The notes: a model not told the origin generated them from the sequence alone. Positions 34,398 to 44,440 are shown, numbered from the stretch's first letter. The stretch is DNA of 64,000 nucleotides from Planctomycetes bacterium GWF2_41_51 (GCA_001825665.1 MHXZ01000070.1:1-64000), one strand, 5' to 3'. Numbers and translations are program-made.

Positions 34398-37300
34398 TTA
34401 TTTTTTATATATTCCTATTCCTGAAACTAAAGCTAACTGTTTTTCAAAAGATGGCTGAAACTTAATTTCAACTGTACTTTTTTTCTTCTGCGTATACTTG
34501 AAACATAATGTTGCAGTTCCGTGTTTCATTAATCTTACAATCCGTCCCATTTTCGAATCATTACAGAGAATATTTATTGGCGGAACAATATCACTCGAAT
34601 ACGGATCCTTATAGTTGCCACTTATATCACCAGCAATAATTCTAAAAATATAAGTCCCTTCAGGTAAATCAATGAGAAACGACCTTTGTGAACCGAAAAA
34701 CGCATTATAATCTGCGAGAAGAGGATTCATTATTCTACCAGAATCAGAATATAATTCAGGCTGTTTCGGATTCCATCCAAATCCCGTTTCATTTTCGTAT
34801 TTATCTGTGCCAGTAACCCTAATAGCCCCATCGGCAACAGGGGAATTTTTGGTTCCAAAATCAAACAAGTATATTTTCTCCATACTGTCCAAATTTAAAC
34901 CAACCGTAACCATGTAAGAGCTTTGCCATAATCCATTCTCGAACACAAAAACTGCTGGTGGAAGCTCTCCCATATAAGGTGCCGCAAGATGCCTCTTAAA
35001 ACTAAGTTCTTTTGTTTGGCCTGGGTTAAGCAAAATGGCCTGTTTAAAAGATTCGACTGAACTATCTATAGCCACATCCTGCAATACAGGATCAATGATC
35101 TCACCACTTATTTTTCTTTCTGTAGAATTAATTATGGTTAGCTCAACGTTTAAAGTATTACCATCCTGAATTGACGCCTTTTTATTTACTGTTAATATCT
35201 TCTTTATAACCCAATTATCAGGGTTTAACATACGATTAAAAATATAACTTGCGACAGGGTCTATTCCATATCGATCGACCAAAAGTAATTGACTGAAAAG
35301 AAGCTTGCCCTTCCCAACGGGCTTCAATAAAACTGCCGTACAATTTTGCCATGTACCACATGTCATTACAGTTTCATCTTTATCCCATTTGTTAATTACA
35401 GTTTCAACAACATAGTTTGAACCGCCATACCATTCAAATAGGTCATTACGCATTAACCCGTCTGTAAATAAATTCTCATTTAAATTTTGCGCATAAATAC
35501 ATTTAAGAGTGTAAGAATTCAAAAGCTCAATCTTGAAAGGAAGCCAGTTAAAATCGCACTTTGTAATAGTACTTTTACGTTCGACTTCATCATGTGAAAT
35601 GGCAATTTTTACAAAATAATTATCACTGATATCAAAAGCTTCTGATCCCGCTTGGCCAGAAGCTGCCTGATTAAGGACTAAAACATTCCCGCCATTATTG
35701 AGAAAATTATCAATATCAGATTTAGCCTTTGACAAATCCGAGTCAGAAGAGTAGGCACCAACAACTAATAAATCCGCAGGATCAAGCAGTTCACCTGGAG
35801 ACCAGCTTTGATAATTCAAACCTGTAGATTCGAGAGCTAAAGCTGTCTTGCCGAGTTTGTCATATAGTTTAATCTTAGATTTCATGTCAGGTCTGTCTTC
35901 AGGAAGAACCTCGATTGGCAGATAGTCATAGTTTATTAAATCATTTGCATCAAGCATCATCACATAGAGAAATACTTTTTCTCTTTTTTCGACTTTAGGC
36001 AATGTGAGATTTATAGCACCTACTAATTCACGTGAGTTAGAGTTAATTAACTTTCGCGACTTATCCTCATTGAGAATCTTACCGCCATTATCAACTATTA
36101 GGATACGAAACTGCGCATCAATTGATCCGTCATAATCATTATAAACCCAAAGATTCATTCCCTGCAGTTCCGAACCACTATAAAAACGGCGACCTTTATA
36201 TTGTATGTTAACTCGTTGCGGTGCGCTGGCCTGGGCCAAAGCAAAATAAGCTTCTTTAGGACGCCGATTAGAATCGACAATGGCCTTAGGCCAAGCTACC
36301 GGACCTGGATCAATCAAATGAAAATGAGTATAGCCACTGATATCAGGGCGGCGACGTAATACATCAGTTAAAGACTTTGTGGCATACGCCTGATAGGCTT
36401 GACTACGAACAATCCAATCACAAGGACGAATACTTTCACCGATATATCCTGTCATAGTTGGTAATTGAAGCGGTTCGCCCAAATAAGTAAGTCCACGATA
36501 ACAAGGCCGCTCCAGAGGTATTCTTCGGACATCCCATAAGTCATCTGATGCTTTCGGAGATTCCCATGGGGTAAATGATTCCTTCCATGTTTCCCAGTCC
36601 GGATAAGCGGTACTTCCATATTCCGAAAGGAATTTTTTGTCCTCAGGTGTGAATTTAAAGGTTCTCTTTGGCTCTTCCGTACAATAATCTGCATAAAATG
36701 GTGTTTTCACATACCATCCAAAATACCAATGATCATCACTAATCCCCCACCATTCTTTATTCGCATTACTACTACTACTGAAAACACCTGGGGCGGTAAA
36801 TCCTGATGAGCCGCAATATAAACGGGTTGAATCGATCGCCCGGCCATAACGTACCAATTCTTTAATGGCGGGAGGTATCTGCGTTACAGGCGCAAAAATT
36901 TGTGACTCATTAATAAACTGCCAAATTACAATTGAAGGATGATTATATAACTGATCAGCTGCTTCCTTAAATTGTCGTTTTGCTTCCTCGGTATAAATTG
37001 GTATCATATCAGTGGCACCGCCGGAAAAACCTTCTGACGCATTCATGGTCATATCCGTATAGACCATCAAGCCGTACATATCCGCATATTTATAAAAGTA
37101 ATCAGGAAGAACATGCAGGTGGGGTCTTGCGATATCCAAATTTGCGGCTTTGAAAAGCAGAATATCTTTAATTATAGACTGTTCATCATGTCGTACGGAT
37201 GCTAACCAGAAATTGCCAAAAGCACCCGAACCGCGGAAATATTTTGGTTTTTTATTAAGCAAAAACGTACCGTCATCCGTTTGCTCAATCCATCTCATCC

Positions 37301-38348
37301 CAAACGTTCGCTCCGAACTATCCACCACATTCCCGCCGACATCTTTCACTATCACTCTTGCAGTATATAAAAAAGGTTCATCCGGAGTCCAATACTTTGG
37401 CTTGATAAGTTGGCAGGTAAAAGCTTCAATTGCTTCTTTTGAAACACGGATATGCTGCTTAACAGAAACAGGCTCACCTTTAAAGTTGCGAGGATATATT
37501 TGAACCTCAACATCTAAATCTCCGATCCGTGATTTTTTATTAACAAGGCGAACTTCAACTTCGGCAACGTCAGGCCAACAAGGCGTAGCTTTTATGGAAT
37601 CTAAATATATATTCGACCGCCCGATCAGCTTTACAGGTTGGTAGATTCCGGCAGCATTGCTGAATTGAACAACACCACGCTCCTTATGAAAGGCAACGGT
37701 GCCCATACCATCCCCCTGAAAACTATCTTGTTGACCATCCTGACTGACAGGGTTGTCAACACGAACAGCAAGGACATTACCCGAAGGTTTTATAAAATCC
37801 GTGATATCAAATTCAAAATGACCAAAATTACCAGTATGTTCACCAATATAATGTTCATTAAGAAACACTCTCGCTCCATAGTCAACTGCATCAAAATGCA
37901 ATATAATTCGATCGGACGACCATTCAGGTGCATCAAAAGTTGTTCGATACCAACCTAATGCAAATTCACGGTAATCAGGTAATTTTTGTTCAGACCAGCC
38001 TTTTTCATCTATTTCTGCGGCAAACCAGCGTTCTAATTCGCCCATTGCATTGGCATCCTCCTTAAACATCCAGACCAAAGCTGAAGACAAATCTTTCTCG
38101 GGACGTTCAAATTGAGCAGGCAGAACATGATTCTCAGTAAAAGGTCTGTAATGCTCTTGCTTTTGTTTTATCCGTTCTTTGAGCTCTTCATCAGTGGTCA
38201 ATGGTTTAGGAAGCCGTGTTCCATCACTGAAATTTAGAGGGAATTTTGTACACCACACCATCTCCATATCCTGGTCCGCGTAAAGAACATTACCGATGGG
38301 AAAGATAAAACAAATAATAAAAATTTGACAAAAAATAATAGATTTCAT
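34398..38348 (-). CDS. Secreted multidomain GH2 beta-galactosidase-like enzyme
   Basis: This 1316-aa protein has a signal peptide (start at ATG 38348 with AGGAG upstream). It carries a GH2 sugar-binding domain (FALGWYRTTFDAPEWSSDRI, VLAVRVDNPVSQDG), an immunoglobulin-like domain and a TIM barrel with acid/base E481 (WQFINES) and nucleophile E576 (FLSEYGST). The rest is unusual. A Rossmann-like segment (LLVVGAYSSD...GGNVLVLNQ) follows the barrel, and a C-terminal galactose-binding-like module starts at FDFGTKNSPVADG, resembling the N-terminal domain of rhamnogalacturonan acetylesterases. A paralogue with the same architecture is at 49759. It is likely to release a beta-linked sugar, probably galactose. 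Confidence 0.82.
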   Translation of the reverse strand: MKSIIFCQIFIICFIFPIGNVLYADQDMEMVWCTKFPLNFSDGTRLPKPLTTDEELKERIKQKQEHYRPFTENHVLPAQFERPEKDLSSALVWMFKEDANAMGELERWFAAEIDEKGWSEQKLPDYREFALGWYRTTFDAPEWSSDRIILHFDAVDYGARVFLNEHYIGEHTGNFGHFEFDITDFIKPSGNVLAVRVDNPVSQDGQQDSFQGDGMGTVAFHKERGVVQFSNAAGIYQPVKLIGRSNIYLDSIKATPCWPDVAEVEVRLVNKKSRIGDLDVEVQIYPRNFKGEPVSVKQHIRVSKEAIEAFTCQLIKPKYWTPDEPFLYTARVIVKDVGGNVVDSSERTFGMRWIEQTDDGTFLLNKKPKYFRGSGAFGNFWLASVRHDEQSIIKDILLFKAANLDIARPHLHVLPDYFYKYADMYGLMVYTDMTMNASEGFSGGATDMIPIYTEEAKRQFKEAADQLYNHPSIVIWQFINESQIFAPVTQIPPAIKELVRYGRAIDSTRLYCGSSGFTAPGVFSSSSNANKEWWGISDDHWYFGWYVKTPFYADYCTEEPKRTFKFTPEDKKFLSEYGSTAYPDWETWKESFTPWESPKASDDLWDVRRIPLERPCYRGLTYLGEPLQLPTMTGYIGESIRPCDWIVRSQAYQAYATKSLTDVLRRRPDISGYTHFHLIDPGPVAWPKAIVDSNRRPKEAYFALAQASAPQRVNIQYKGRRFYSGSELQGMNLWVYNDYDGSIDAQFRILIVDNGGKILNEDKSRKLINSNSRELVGAINLTLPKVEKREKVFLYVMMLDANDLINYDYLPIEVLPEDRPDMKSKIKLYDKLGKTALALESTGLNYQSWSPGELLDPADLLVVGAYSSDSDLSKAKSDIDNFLNNGGNVLVLNQAASGQAGSEAFDISDNYFVKIAISHDEVERKSTITKCDFNWLPFKIELLNSYTLKCIYAQNLNENLFTDGLMRNDLFEWYGGSNYVVETVINKWDKDETVMTCGTWQNCTAVLLKPVGKGKLLFSQLLLVDRYGIDPVASYIFNRMLNPDNWVIKKILTVNKKASIQDGNTLNVELTIINSTERKISGEIIDPVLQDVAIDSSVESFKQAILLNPGQTKELSFKRHLAAPYMGELPPAVFVFENGLWQSSYMVTVGLNLDSMEKIYLFDFGTKNSPVADGAIRVTGTDKYENETGFGWNPKQPELYSDSGRIMNPLLADYNAFFGSQRSFLIDLPEGTYIFRIIAGDISGNYKDPYSSDIVPPINILCNDSKMGRIVRLMKHGTATLCFKYTQKKKSTVEIKFQPSFEKQLALVSGIGIYKK

Positions 38349-38432
38349 AATCACTCCTGACCGTTTACATGAAAAATTAAACATACTCTGTGTCTTTTCT
38401 ATTGATTCTTTTAAATTTCGATTTTTTTGTAT

Positions 38433-39617
38433 TTAAGGTTGTTTTTTGCCATTTTCAGCAGGATTTAATAAATTAGAGAAATAATGCCAAAGCCATGATT
38501 TAGAACCATCCGGCCTTATAAGCCAGAAACCTCGAACATCCTCGTTATTGTGTATCGGCGGGCTCTTTTCCGAACTGCCTAAATCATTACAATACAACTG
38601 CCAATAAACAATGTAGGGACAACCCCAATTAATCGCTGTCGTTACAGCCTGTGGCACTGCTTTCTTGACACCCTCAATACCATAAAGATTTTCCGGCCAA
38701 CCAAATTCGCCCAAATAGACATTTCTATTTCCAAAAACTTCGCTGTCAACCACCTTTTCGGCTATATAATCTAAAGCTTTTTTGAAACTTTCGGGGTTGT
38801 TCCAGTCCTCTACGGCTGAATCCCATGCTGAATAAGAAATCAAGTCTACTCTGATATGCGGTAATACATGCGTAACCATATTTGTTCTGCCCTGCTCCAT
38901 AGATGATACCACCCTGTTAACCTCCGCGGCATGATAGACATTCACTCCATCACATCCTATCTCTTGTCTTGCCTTGTTGACGCCAGCCTGCCGTGCATTG
39001 AGCCAAATAACCATATTAGCAAGAGACTCGGGTTTGGGATCAATATCTGGATCAACTTTGTCACGAACCATCCAGTCTCCTTCCCAGTGTTGTAAGATAA
39101 ATGTTTTTCCGCTACCGGCATATTTATTTAAAAGGTATTTTGTCAGTTCATAGAATTGTTTTGTTTCGTCTTCGGCCTGTTGGTCTGTAATGCCGTTACG
39201 CCAGTAGTCTTCCACTCTGCCAAGAGAGGTAACCACAAGAATATAGGTTGAAAAAGGTTTGTTGAAAAGTGCCTGAAAATAGGGAAGTTGTGCGCCCTCA
39301 ACAAGTGTATTCACTTCCGGCCAATCAGAATTATAACTATAGACATTTTTGGGATGTTCATGCCTTTTTGCATAAAACCAAATTTTAATTACTCGGGATC
39401 CTAAAGCCAAAATCTGATCGGCGCCCTCATTCAAGTAATCTCTTTTTGTCAGGCAATATTTACCGGCGACGTGTGTTACGCCCAGAATATCGCGCAGCGC
39501 CTTTGTTTTCTGTACGTCGTCCCCAGCAGCCCGTGCCTCGTACTCTCGATTAAAGCACATTAGAATTCCTCCCAGTAAAATTACACTCAAGCAAATTTTT
39601 GTTGTTTTAGTAAACAT
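38433..39617 (-). CDS. Secreted clan GH-A-like glycosidase, paralogue of the 20801 lipoprotein
   Basis: This 394-aa protein is highly similar along its length to the lipoprotein at 20801. It has the same HWEGDWMVRD, VNVYHAAEVNRVV and NVYLGEFGWPENLYG segments and the same C-terminal GFWLIRPDGSKS. Its N-terminus differs: the hydrophobic segment is followed by CFNREYEARAAG, without a canonical lipobox, so it may be cleaved by signal peptidase I and released. It follows the GH2 gene in the same direction; the IS110 element lies upstream. Substrate not recognised; the paralogue pair suggests that the substrate is met in two places. Confidence 0.65.
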   Translation of the reverse strand: MFTKTTKICLSVILLGGILMCFNREYEARAAGDDVQKTKALRDILGVTHVAGKYCLTKRDYLNEGADQILALGSRVIKIWFYAKRHEHPKNVYSYNSDWPEVNTLVEGAQLPYFQALFNKPFSTYILVVTSLGRVEDYWRNGITDQQAEDETKQFYELTKYLLNKYAGSGKTFILQHWEGDWMVRDKVDPDIDPKPESLANMVIWLNARQAGVNKARQEIGCDGVNVYHAAEVNRVVSSMEQGRTNMVTHVLPHIRVDLISYSAWDSAVEDWNNPESFKKALDYIAEKVVDSEVFGNRNVYLGEFGWPENLYGIEGVKKAVPQAVTTAINWGCPYIVYWQLYCNDLGSSEKSPPIHNNEDVRGFWLIRPDGSKSWLWHYFSNLLNPAENGKKQP

Positions 39618-39969
39618 TCGCAGCTTTCAATTCAAATACAGCAATATCAAAACCGTCCGACAATCGGATAATCTCCTTTAGAACATCTCTGTTATGAGGC
39701 CATCGTTCAAGTAAAAAATAAAATATTTTGCTCTTTTACATTTTAATATGACGCACCTTTCCTATGCAAGGTCATTTTGCTCATTCTGTTATTCGTGCTC
39801 GAAGCACATGTTAATGGTTCGTTTTCTATAAACAACCGCCACAATCTAAAAATCGTGCTTTATCGCACAGAGATACCCGCGTGGTCGGTTGGCATAGTGA
39901 GCTTTCAACCTTTTCTCATTTTCCCAACTTTTAAAATTATCTGACTTCGGTTGGGGGGTGATGAATTAT
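39618..39969 (-). other. 352-bp intergenic region with several hairpins, possible IS110 end/ncRNA
   Basis: No gene is supported here. The stretch contains small stem-loops: gtgct/agcac (39795-39799 and 39803-39807), gtgc/gcac (39855-39858 and 39865-39868) and ggttg/caacc (39887-39891 and 39906-39910). It lies directly downstream of the IS110 transposase and upstream of the 39617 gene, so it must hold one end of the element. In one branch of the IS110 family (IS1111-like) a structured guide RNA is encoded downstream of the transposase, so this is a candidate. The group assignment is not certain. Confidence 0.35.
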
Positions 39970-41050
39970 TTACTTTTTCGGATCATATACATGGTCGCTT
40001 ATCAGCATCGTCCACAAGTGGCCTGACAACTTTCGAGCCATTGCCGTGATCGCTTTTTGGGCAATGCCGCCGCAATTTTTCAACAGCCGGTAATAAATCT
40101 TCTTTGCTTGAATATCAACGGCAATCCATCGCCAGGAAGCCTGAATCAAATTACTTCGGAGCCTCGCATTGGATGCTTTATTGACCGAACCGTAAGTAGA
40201 ACGTTCTCCGCTTTGTTTGATTTTGGGACACAGCCCGAGATATTTATAAACCTCACGAGTGCTGTTGAAATTGCGATAATGAAACAACTCGGTTGCAAAT
40301 TGGCAGGCGACAACAATACCAACGCCCGGATGTGTCTTCAAAAGTGCAATTCGTTGAGCAAGTAAACCTTTATCGAGATGCTCGGCCAGCAACTTATCGA
40401 GTTCTTTGACTCGCAGCGTATAATAATCCGAGATCATAGAGCAATTCATCAAGCGATAAACGTAGTGTAGCTGATGTTTTTACTTGTCTTAATGCCGCAA
40501 TGCCCAAACGACTCCAGTGATCCAATCCGACAGGTTCAGATATATCATGCATTGTTAAAAATGATTTTATCTGTGTCTTGACACGTGAAAGATTTCGCAC
40601 CTGTCGATAACGCATTCTGAAAAGCTGTCGATCCGCCTCTTGTCTGAGTGTCGGTATCTGAACAGCTTTTAATAGGTCTTTGGCGGCATATTGAGCCAGT
40701 TTGCGACTGTCAAGTTTATCAGTTTTATCTTCTTGTCCGCAAGGTCTTGGAATTCTTGATGTGGCGACAACTGCGACAGGGATAGCTTGTTTGTTCAGAT
40801 GCCTTGCCAGCCCATAACCGGTTGGACCAGTCTCGTAAACGACCTGCTGTAGAGCCGGTGTTAATGGTAGAAGTTTTTGCCTCAAATTTTCTTTGTTTGA
40901 AGGCATAACAAAATCAATCGCCGGCGCGTCATTTAAATAAAACGCGACATGATAAGACTTTTTATGTACATCGACGCCGACGTACAGCTTGTCATCTGCG
41001 GTTAATTTAACGTTCTTGTAAAATGTATTAACTTTTGTTAGGGTACTCAT
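39970..41050 (-). pseudogene. IS110-family transposase split by a frameshift
   Basis: Two overlapping frames encode the halves of one IS110-family DEDD transposase. The N-terminal half (41050-40394, 218 aa) has D in YVGVDVHKKSYHV, E in VYETGPTGYGLARHL and the aspartates in KTDKLDSRKLAQ. The C-terminal half (ending 39970) has the LKTHPGVGIVVACQF segment and the serine-containing SGERSTYGSVNKASNARLR. The coding phase changes within the overlap 40394-40452, about where SLDELL meets SMISDYYTLRVKELDKLL. An inactivating single-base indel is the simplest explanation; programmed frameshifting is not a usual feature of this family. Exact element ends are not determined. Confidence 0.85.
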
Positions 41051-41121
41051 TGGCCATCCTTTCCATAATGTAAGAAAAATCGTTTCAATACATTATAAGG
41101 ACTTGTTGATGGCCTTCATAT

Positions 41122-41230
41122 TATCTAAAAATGCGACTTGTCACTGCGAGCGAAGCGAAACAATTTCGTTTTTAATGCAAAAATAGAGATTGCTTCGTCG
41201 TAAGACTCCTCGCAATGACCTTTTTAGATA
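41122..41230. repeat. 109-bp palindromic repeat element
   Basis: The unit is bounded by perfect 10-bp inverted ends, tatctaaaaa (41122-41131) and tttttagata (41221-41230). Inside, gtcactgcgag (41140-41150) pairs with ctcgcaatgac (41209-41219), and cgaagcgaaacaat pairs in part with attgcttcg. The core closely resembles the tgtcattgcgagcgaagcgaa...gcaatct repeats scattered in many unrelated bacterial genomes, which look like small non-autonomous mobile elements. It ends 10 bp before the stop codon of the gene at 41241 and lies upstream of the IS110 transposase. Confidence 0.75.
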
Positions 41231-41240
41231 CCCTTTAGTA

Positions 41241-44192
41241 TTACTCGGAAAGCAGTGAACGGAACGACTGGATATTTTGTGTCCAACCGTATTTATGGGG
41301 TGTCAGATAATAGTCTCCACTTTTCCATTCCTGTCCCGCTTTAATATTCACATAATGCGAAAACATCAACCGTAGTTCCAATGTTTTTTCCAACAGGTGC
41401 ATCATGATGATATCATTCGGATCTTTCTGTAATTTTTTCGAGAAGACAGCAAAGCCACCACCCTTTTCGCTACTTAGATCCATCCATGGAATAATGGTAT
41501 TACAAGGATACTGCACAAAGTTGTTTCTTACCGCATAGAAATTGTCATCAGCTAAAGGATGCATCAAAACAAAAGGTTTAGAGATATTTGGCGTACTGTT
41601 GATATCAGCGGTCGTGTGGAAGCCCAATTGTGATGCATTTAATGGAACTACGCCGAAAAAATCGGGAAAAATCACTTGTCGTATTGTATTTTCAGATTGG
41701 TTATTAATTTGGCAAGTCATTATTATTGACTTATCATCCTTAGCTACTTTTAAAGTTACCGTTGCAGATATCTTGCCGGGGACAGGAAAAAAAGACCTGC
41801 TGGAAGTAAGTTCCCCCCAGTAAAGTGTAATACTATCTTCGTTTTTAGTAATTTTTACATCTTTCGAAAAGTGTGGAGCCACACGCAATGGTTCGAATTT
41901 TTCGATTGGATACGCCAAGTCGAATATACAGGCCTGTTTACGATCAGCACTTATAAATGTTCCCACTTCAGGAGAAGACATGCTCAGAATACCGCCGGTT
42001 TGCGAATCGAAGACCATATTGATATTATTCAAGGTGATCTGGACATTCGTCGGCGGAGCAACAGTTTTTTCGGCAGCCATTAGGCTGGAATTTTTTATTA
42101 TTTCATACAAAACAATATCTGAGCTTTTTAATACGCCGGTTTCGAGATTGATGTCTGGTTTTTCAGCCTTAATCACATCAATAACATTTCCATCTCCATT
42201 GTACTTTTTGACGGTATATACACCGTCTTTCCCAATCCACGGAGATACATCACATTGCAATTGAATATTTTGTTCGTTAGGTTTATTAAGAACAAAAATA
42301 AGCACGGATTCAGGAAGAACATAGGCACTTATATTAGCATTTTTACAAGCATTGGTTAGTATGCAATCAGCTATACCGGTACCATCTATAAAATATTCCA
42401 AAAATTGTTTCCGTAATTTGCTGCATTGCTTAAGTGCACCACTTAGTTCAGGATGATTCACAATATAATCTGTTCCGTCCGGACCATCTAATTTGCTGGT
42501 CCAGACATTCACAAATATATTATTGATGCAACAGTATTTTGTAATGTCAGCGGAGGCGTTTATATTCCAGTTAAATCGCATGTACGGCCGTAAGATGTTG
42601 ACAACCGGACGAAGGTCGAGATTGGCCACCCAGTAATGTGACCAGTTCCATGTATAATCAAGGTACTCACAGTCAAGCTCGAGATTGTAATGTTCTTCAC
42701 CACAAAGTGTTGAGTTGGGATCAAATTGTTTTGCCGTCTCACGAACCTTCTGTATTAATTCAAGCAGATGATTATCTTCAGTGGAATCGAAAACATCCCA
42801 TCCAATGGAAAGCCCTTTCTCGGAGATTGCAGCACAACTTTCGAGGACTTCACGTCGCCATAGTTCGTTAGTCCTTGGAACCATTACCCCCTGTAGCCCT
42901 CGCGCATAAGGCGGTCGAAACATGGGGACTAATTCGGGGTGATAGGTCCAGTTATCTGTATCGTTTAGGACAAATTTCACTCCATATTTATGGGCAGTTT
43001 TTTTAACAGCTAAGCCAAATGAAATAAAACCGGAAATATCGACGCCCATCTCCCTGCACTTTTTTACGGCATCAAAAAACTCCTGTTCTGTGCCGATGAT
43101 AGCAAATGGTTTGGGGATAGGTAGCTCGAAAGCTGGTGCCCATGACCATAAGACCATTTCTCTCAATCCATGAGCCTTGCTTTCCTGAGCTAACTTCGGT
43201 AAATCATCGGCTTTCCATGTAGCATCCTGACGGTCATAAGGCTGGTTCTGATTCATCCATAAGCTTCGGAAGCCAATATCTTCTGCTATGTGTTTTGGTA
43301 GTTGCCACCGCTGCTTAACGTTTTTCCGTATCCATTTGCGATATGGAATAACTCCATTAGCCCATCCATATTTATGTGGGGTCAGGACATATTCACAACT
43401 TTGCCAGCATCCACCAGGTGCAACTTCAACACTATGTACACAACTTAACTGTAATTTACCTGTGGATGAGGATAATACTTGTCGAAGTTTGGCACGGGGT
43501 TCCCATCCCCATCTTTTGGGAAAAATGCTAATTCCCCTCTTAAGACTTCCAATATCAAACCAGCGTAATCCCATCGAGGAATCTGAAGGGACTAATCCGC
43601 CGGTTCTATATTCAACAGGTGTATCGGGTGTGAGCTGCAAAAATGGTTTGGATGTTAATGTAGATGTTGTAAGCTGCATCTCATTTCTGTCGTCAAAAGC
43701 GATGATGCCTTTAAAATCAGGAAACAATACCTGCTTTATGGTTTTTTTGGATTGATTTTCGATTTGGCACTGCATTATTATAGAATTATCTTCCGGAGAG
43801 GTTTTGAATATTACAGTTGTGCTAATCGGACTGTCAATTTCATCCGATTTTTCATTAGCGAGATTACGCCATTGTATTTTTACGCCGCTTTCGATTTGAG
43901 TTATTTGTGCTTTTCCTGAGAATTTTGGCAGCAGTTCAACGGTTTGTCCATTTTCAGCAGCATAGCTTATTCCGATTATGCCTGCATTTTCAGCATCGGC
44001 AATAAGGATGTCGCCTGTTTCAGGATAAGACAACTTTATGATATTCCCATTTTGCGGGTCAAAAGATATATTTAACCCATTCAGCGTTACTGCCGTTAAT
44101 TCCTGCGTACTAACATTGGCATTGTCTTGTCCGCATGCTAGGAAAGTACAATAAACTGAAACAAAAACCATCAAATATACTATTTTATACAT
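41241..44192 (-). CDS. Secreted DUF6259-like TIM-barrel protein with duplicated beta module
   Basis: This 983-aa protein begins with a hydrophobic segment ending near a lipobox-like FLAC. Residues 35-293 form a beta-sandwich module (NGLNISFDPQNGNIIKLSYP ... YVLTPHKYGWANG). A TIM barrel follows (about 300-600, FRSLWMNQNQPYDRQDATW, IGWDVFDSTEDNH, LCGEEHYNLELDC), then a short beta region. A second copy of the first module occupies 719-983 (NNINMVFDSQTGGILSMSSP ... YYLTPHKYGWTQN) and is not followed by a barrel. Overall this fits DUF6259-type glycoside-hydrolase-like proteins. The structure suggests a fusion of two tandem genes with the second truncated near the repeat at 41122. Confidence 0.65.
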   Translation of the reverse strand: MYKIVYLMVFVSVYCTFLACGQDNANVSTQELTAVTLNGLNISFDPQNGNIIKLSYPETGDILIADAENAGIIGISYAAENGQTVELLPKFSGKAQITQIESGVKIQWRNLANEKSDEIDSPISTTVIFKTSPEDNSIIMQCQIENQSKKTIKQVLFPDFKGIIAFDDRNEMQLTTSTLTSKPFLQLTPDTPVEYRTGGLVPSDSSMGLRWFDIGSLKRGISIFPKRWGWEPRAKLRQVLSSSTGKLQLSCVHSVEVAPGGCWQSCEYVLTPHKYGWANGVIPYRKWIRKNVKQRWQLPKHIAEDIGFRSLWMNQNQPYDRQDATWKADDLPKLAQESKAHGLREMVLWSWAPAFELPIPKPFAIIGTEQEFFDAVKKCREMGVDISGFISFGLAVKKTAHKYGVKFVLNDTDNWTYHPELVPMFRPPYARGLQGVMVPRTNELWRREVLESCAAISEKGLSIGWDVFDSTEDNHLLELIQKVRETAKQFDPNSTLCGEEHYNLELDCEYLDYTWNWSHYWVANLDLRPVVNILRPYMRFNWNINASADITKYCCINNIFVNVWTSKLDGPDGTDYIVNHPELSGALKQCSKLRKQFLEYFIDGTGIADCILTNACKNANISAYVLPESVLIFVLNKPNEQNIQLQCDVSPWIGKDGVYTVKKYNGDGNVIDVIKAEKPDINLETGVLKSSDIVLYEIIKNSSLMAAEKTVAPPTNVQITLNNINMVFDSQTGGILSMSSPEVGTFISADRKQACIFDLAYPIEKFEPLRVAPHFSKDVKITKNEDSITLYWGELTSSRSFFPVPGKISATVTLKVAKDDKSIIMTCQINNQSENTIRQVIFPDFFGVVPLNASQLGFHTTADINSTPNISKPFVLMHPLADDNFYAVRNNFVQYPCNTIIPWMDLSSEKGGGFAVFSKKLQKDPNDIIMMHLLEKTLELRLMFSHYVNIKAGQEWKSGDYYLTPHKYGWTQNIQSFRSLLSE

Positions 44193-44250
44193 TTTTAGTT
44201 TTCTCCTAACAAAGTATTTAATTTATTTAGGCATATTTGAAGTATTCGAC

Positions 44251-44440
44251 TTACTTTGTGTTAAAATCCGGCACATTAAAATTCTGTGTCCCTTGTTTGC
44301 CTCCGGTATATACCAGCACTTTTCCGGACAGCGTCAATATTGGTGAATGGAATAGCTTTGAAAGCATAATTAATAGCTTCCATTGTTGTACCCTTATAAC
44401 AATGAGAAAGTGTATCTAATGCTCGTTGCTGTGAAACCAT
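44251..44440 (-). other. Intergenic remnant with two short overlapping coding-like frames
   Basis: The 319-bp gap between two secreted-enzyme genes holds two short frames that look coding-like in composition but belong to no full gene. One is 54 codons, 44440-44276, starting MVSQQRALDTLSHCYKGTT. The other is a different phase, 44367-44251, starting MLSKLFHSPILTLSGK and ending NFNVPDFNTK. No good ribosome-binding site precedes either. They probably represent a decayed gene tail. I do not recognise the family, and the remainder of 44193-44511 is featureless. Confidence 0.3.

Noticed and set aside
40394-40452. Programmed frameshift in the IS110 transposase
   Set aside because: No slippery heptamer or obvious stimulatory structure is visible, and the family normally uses one continuous frame.
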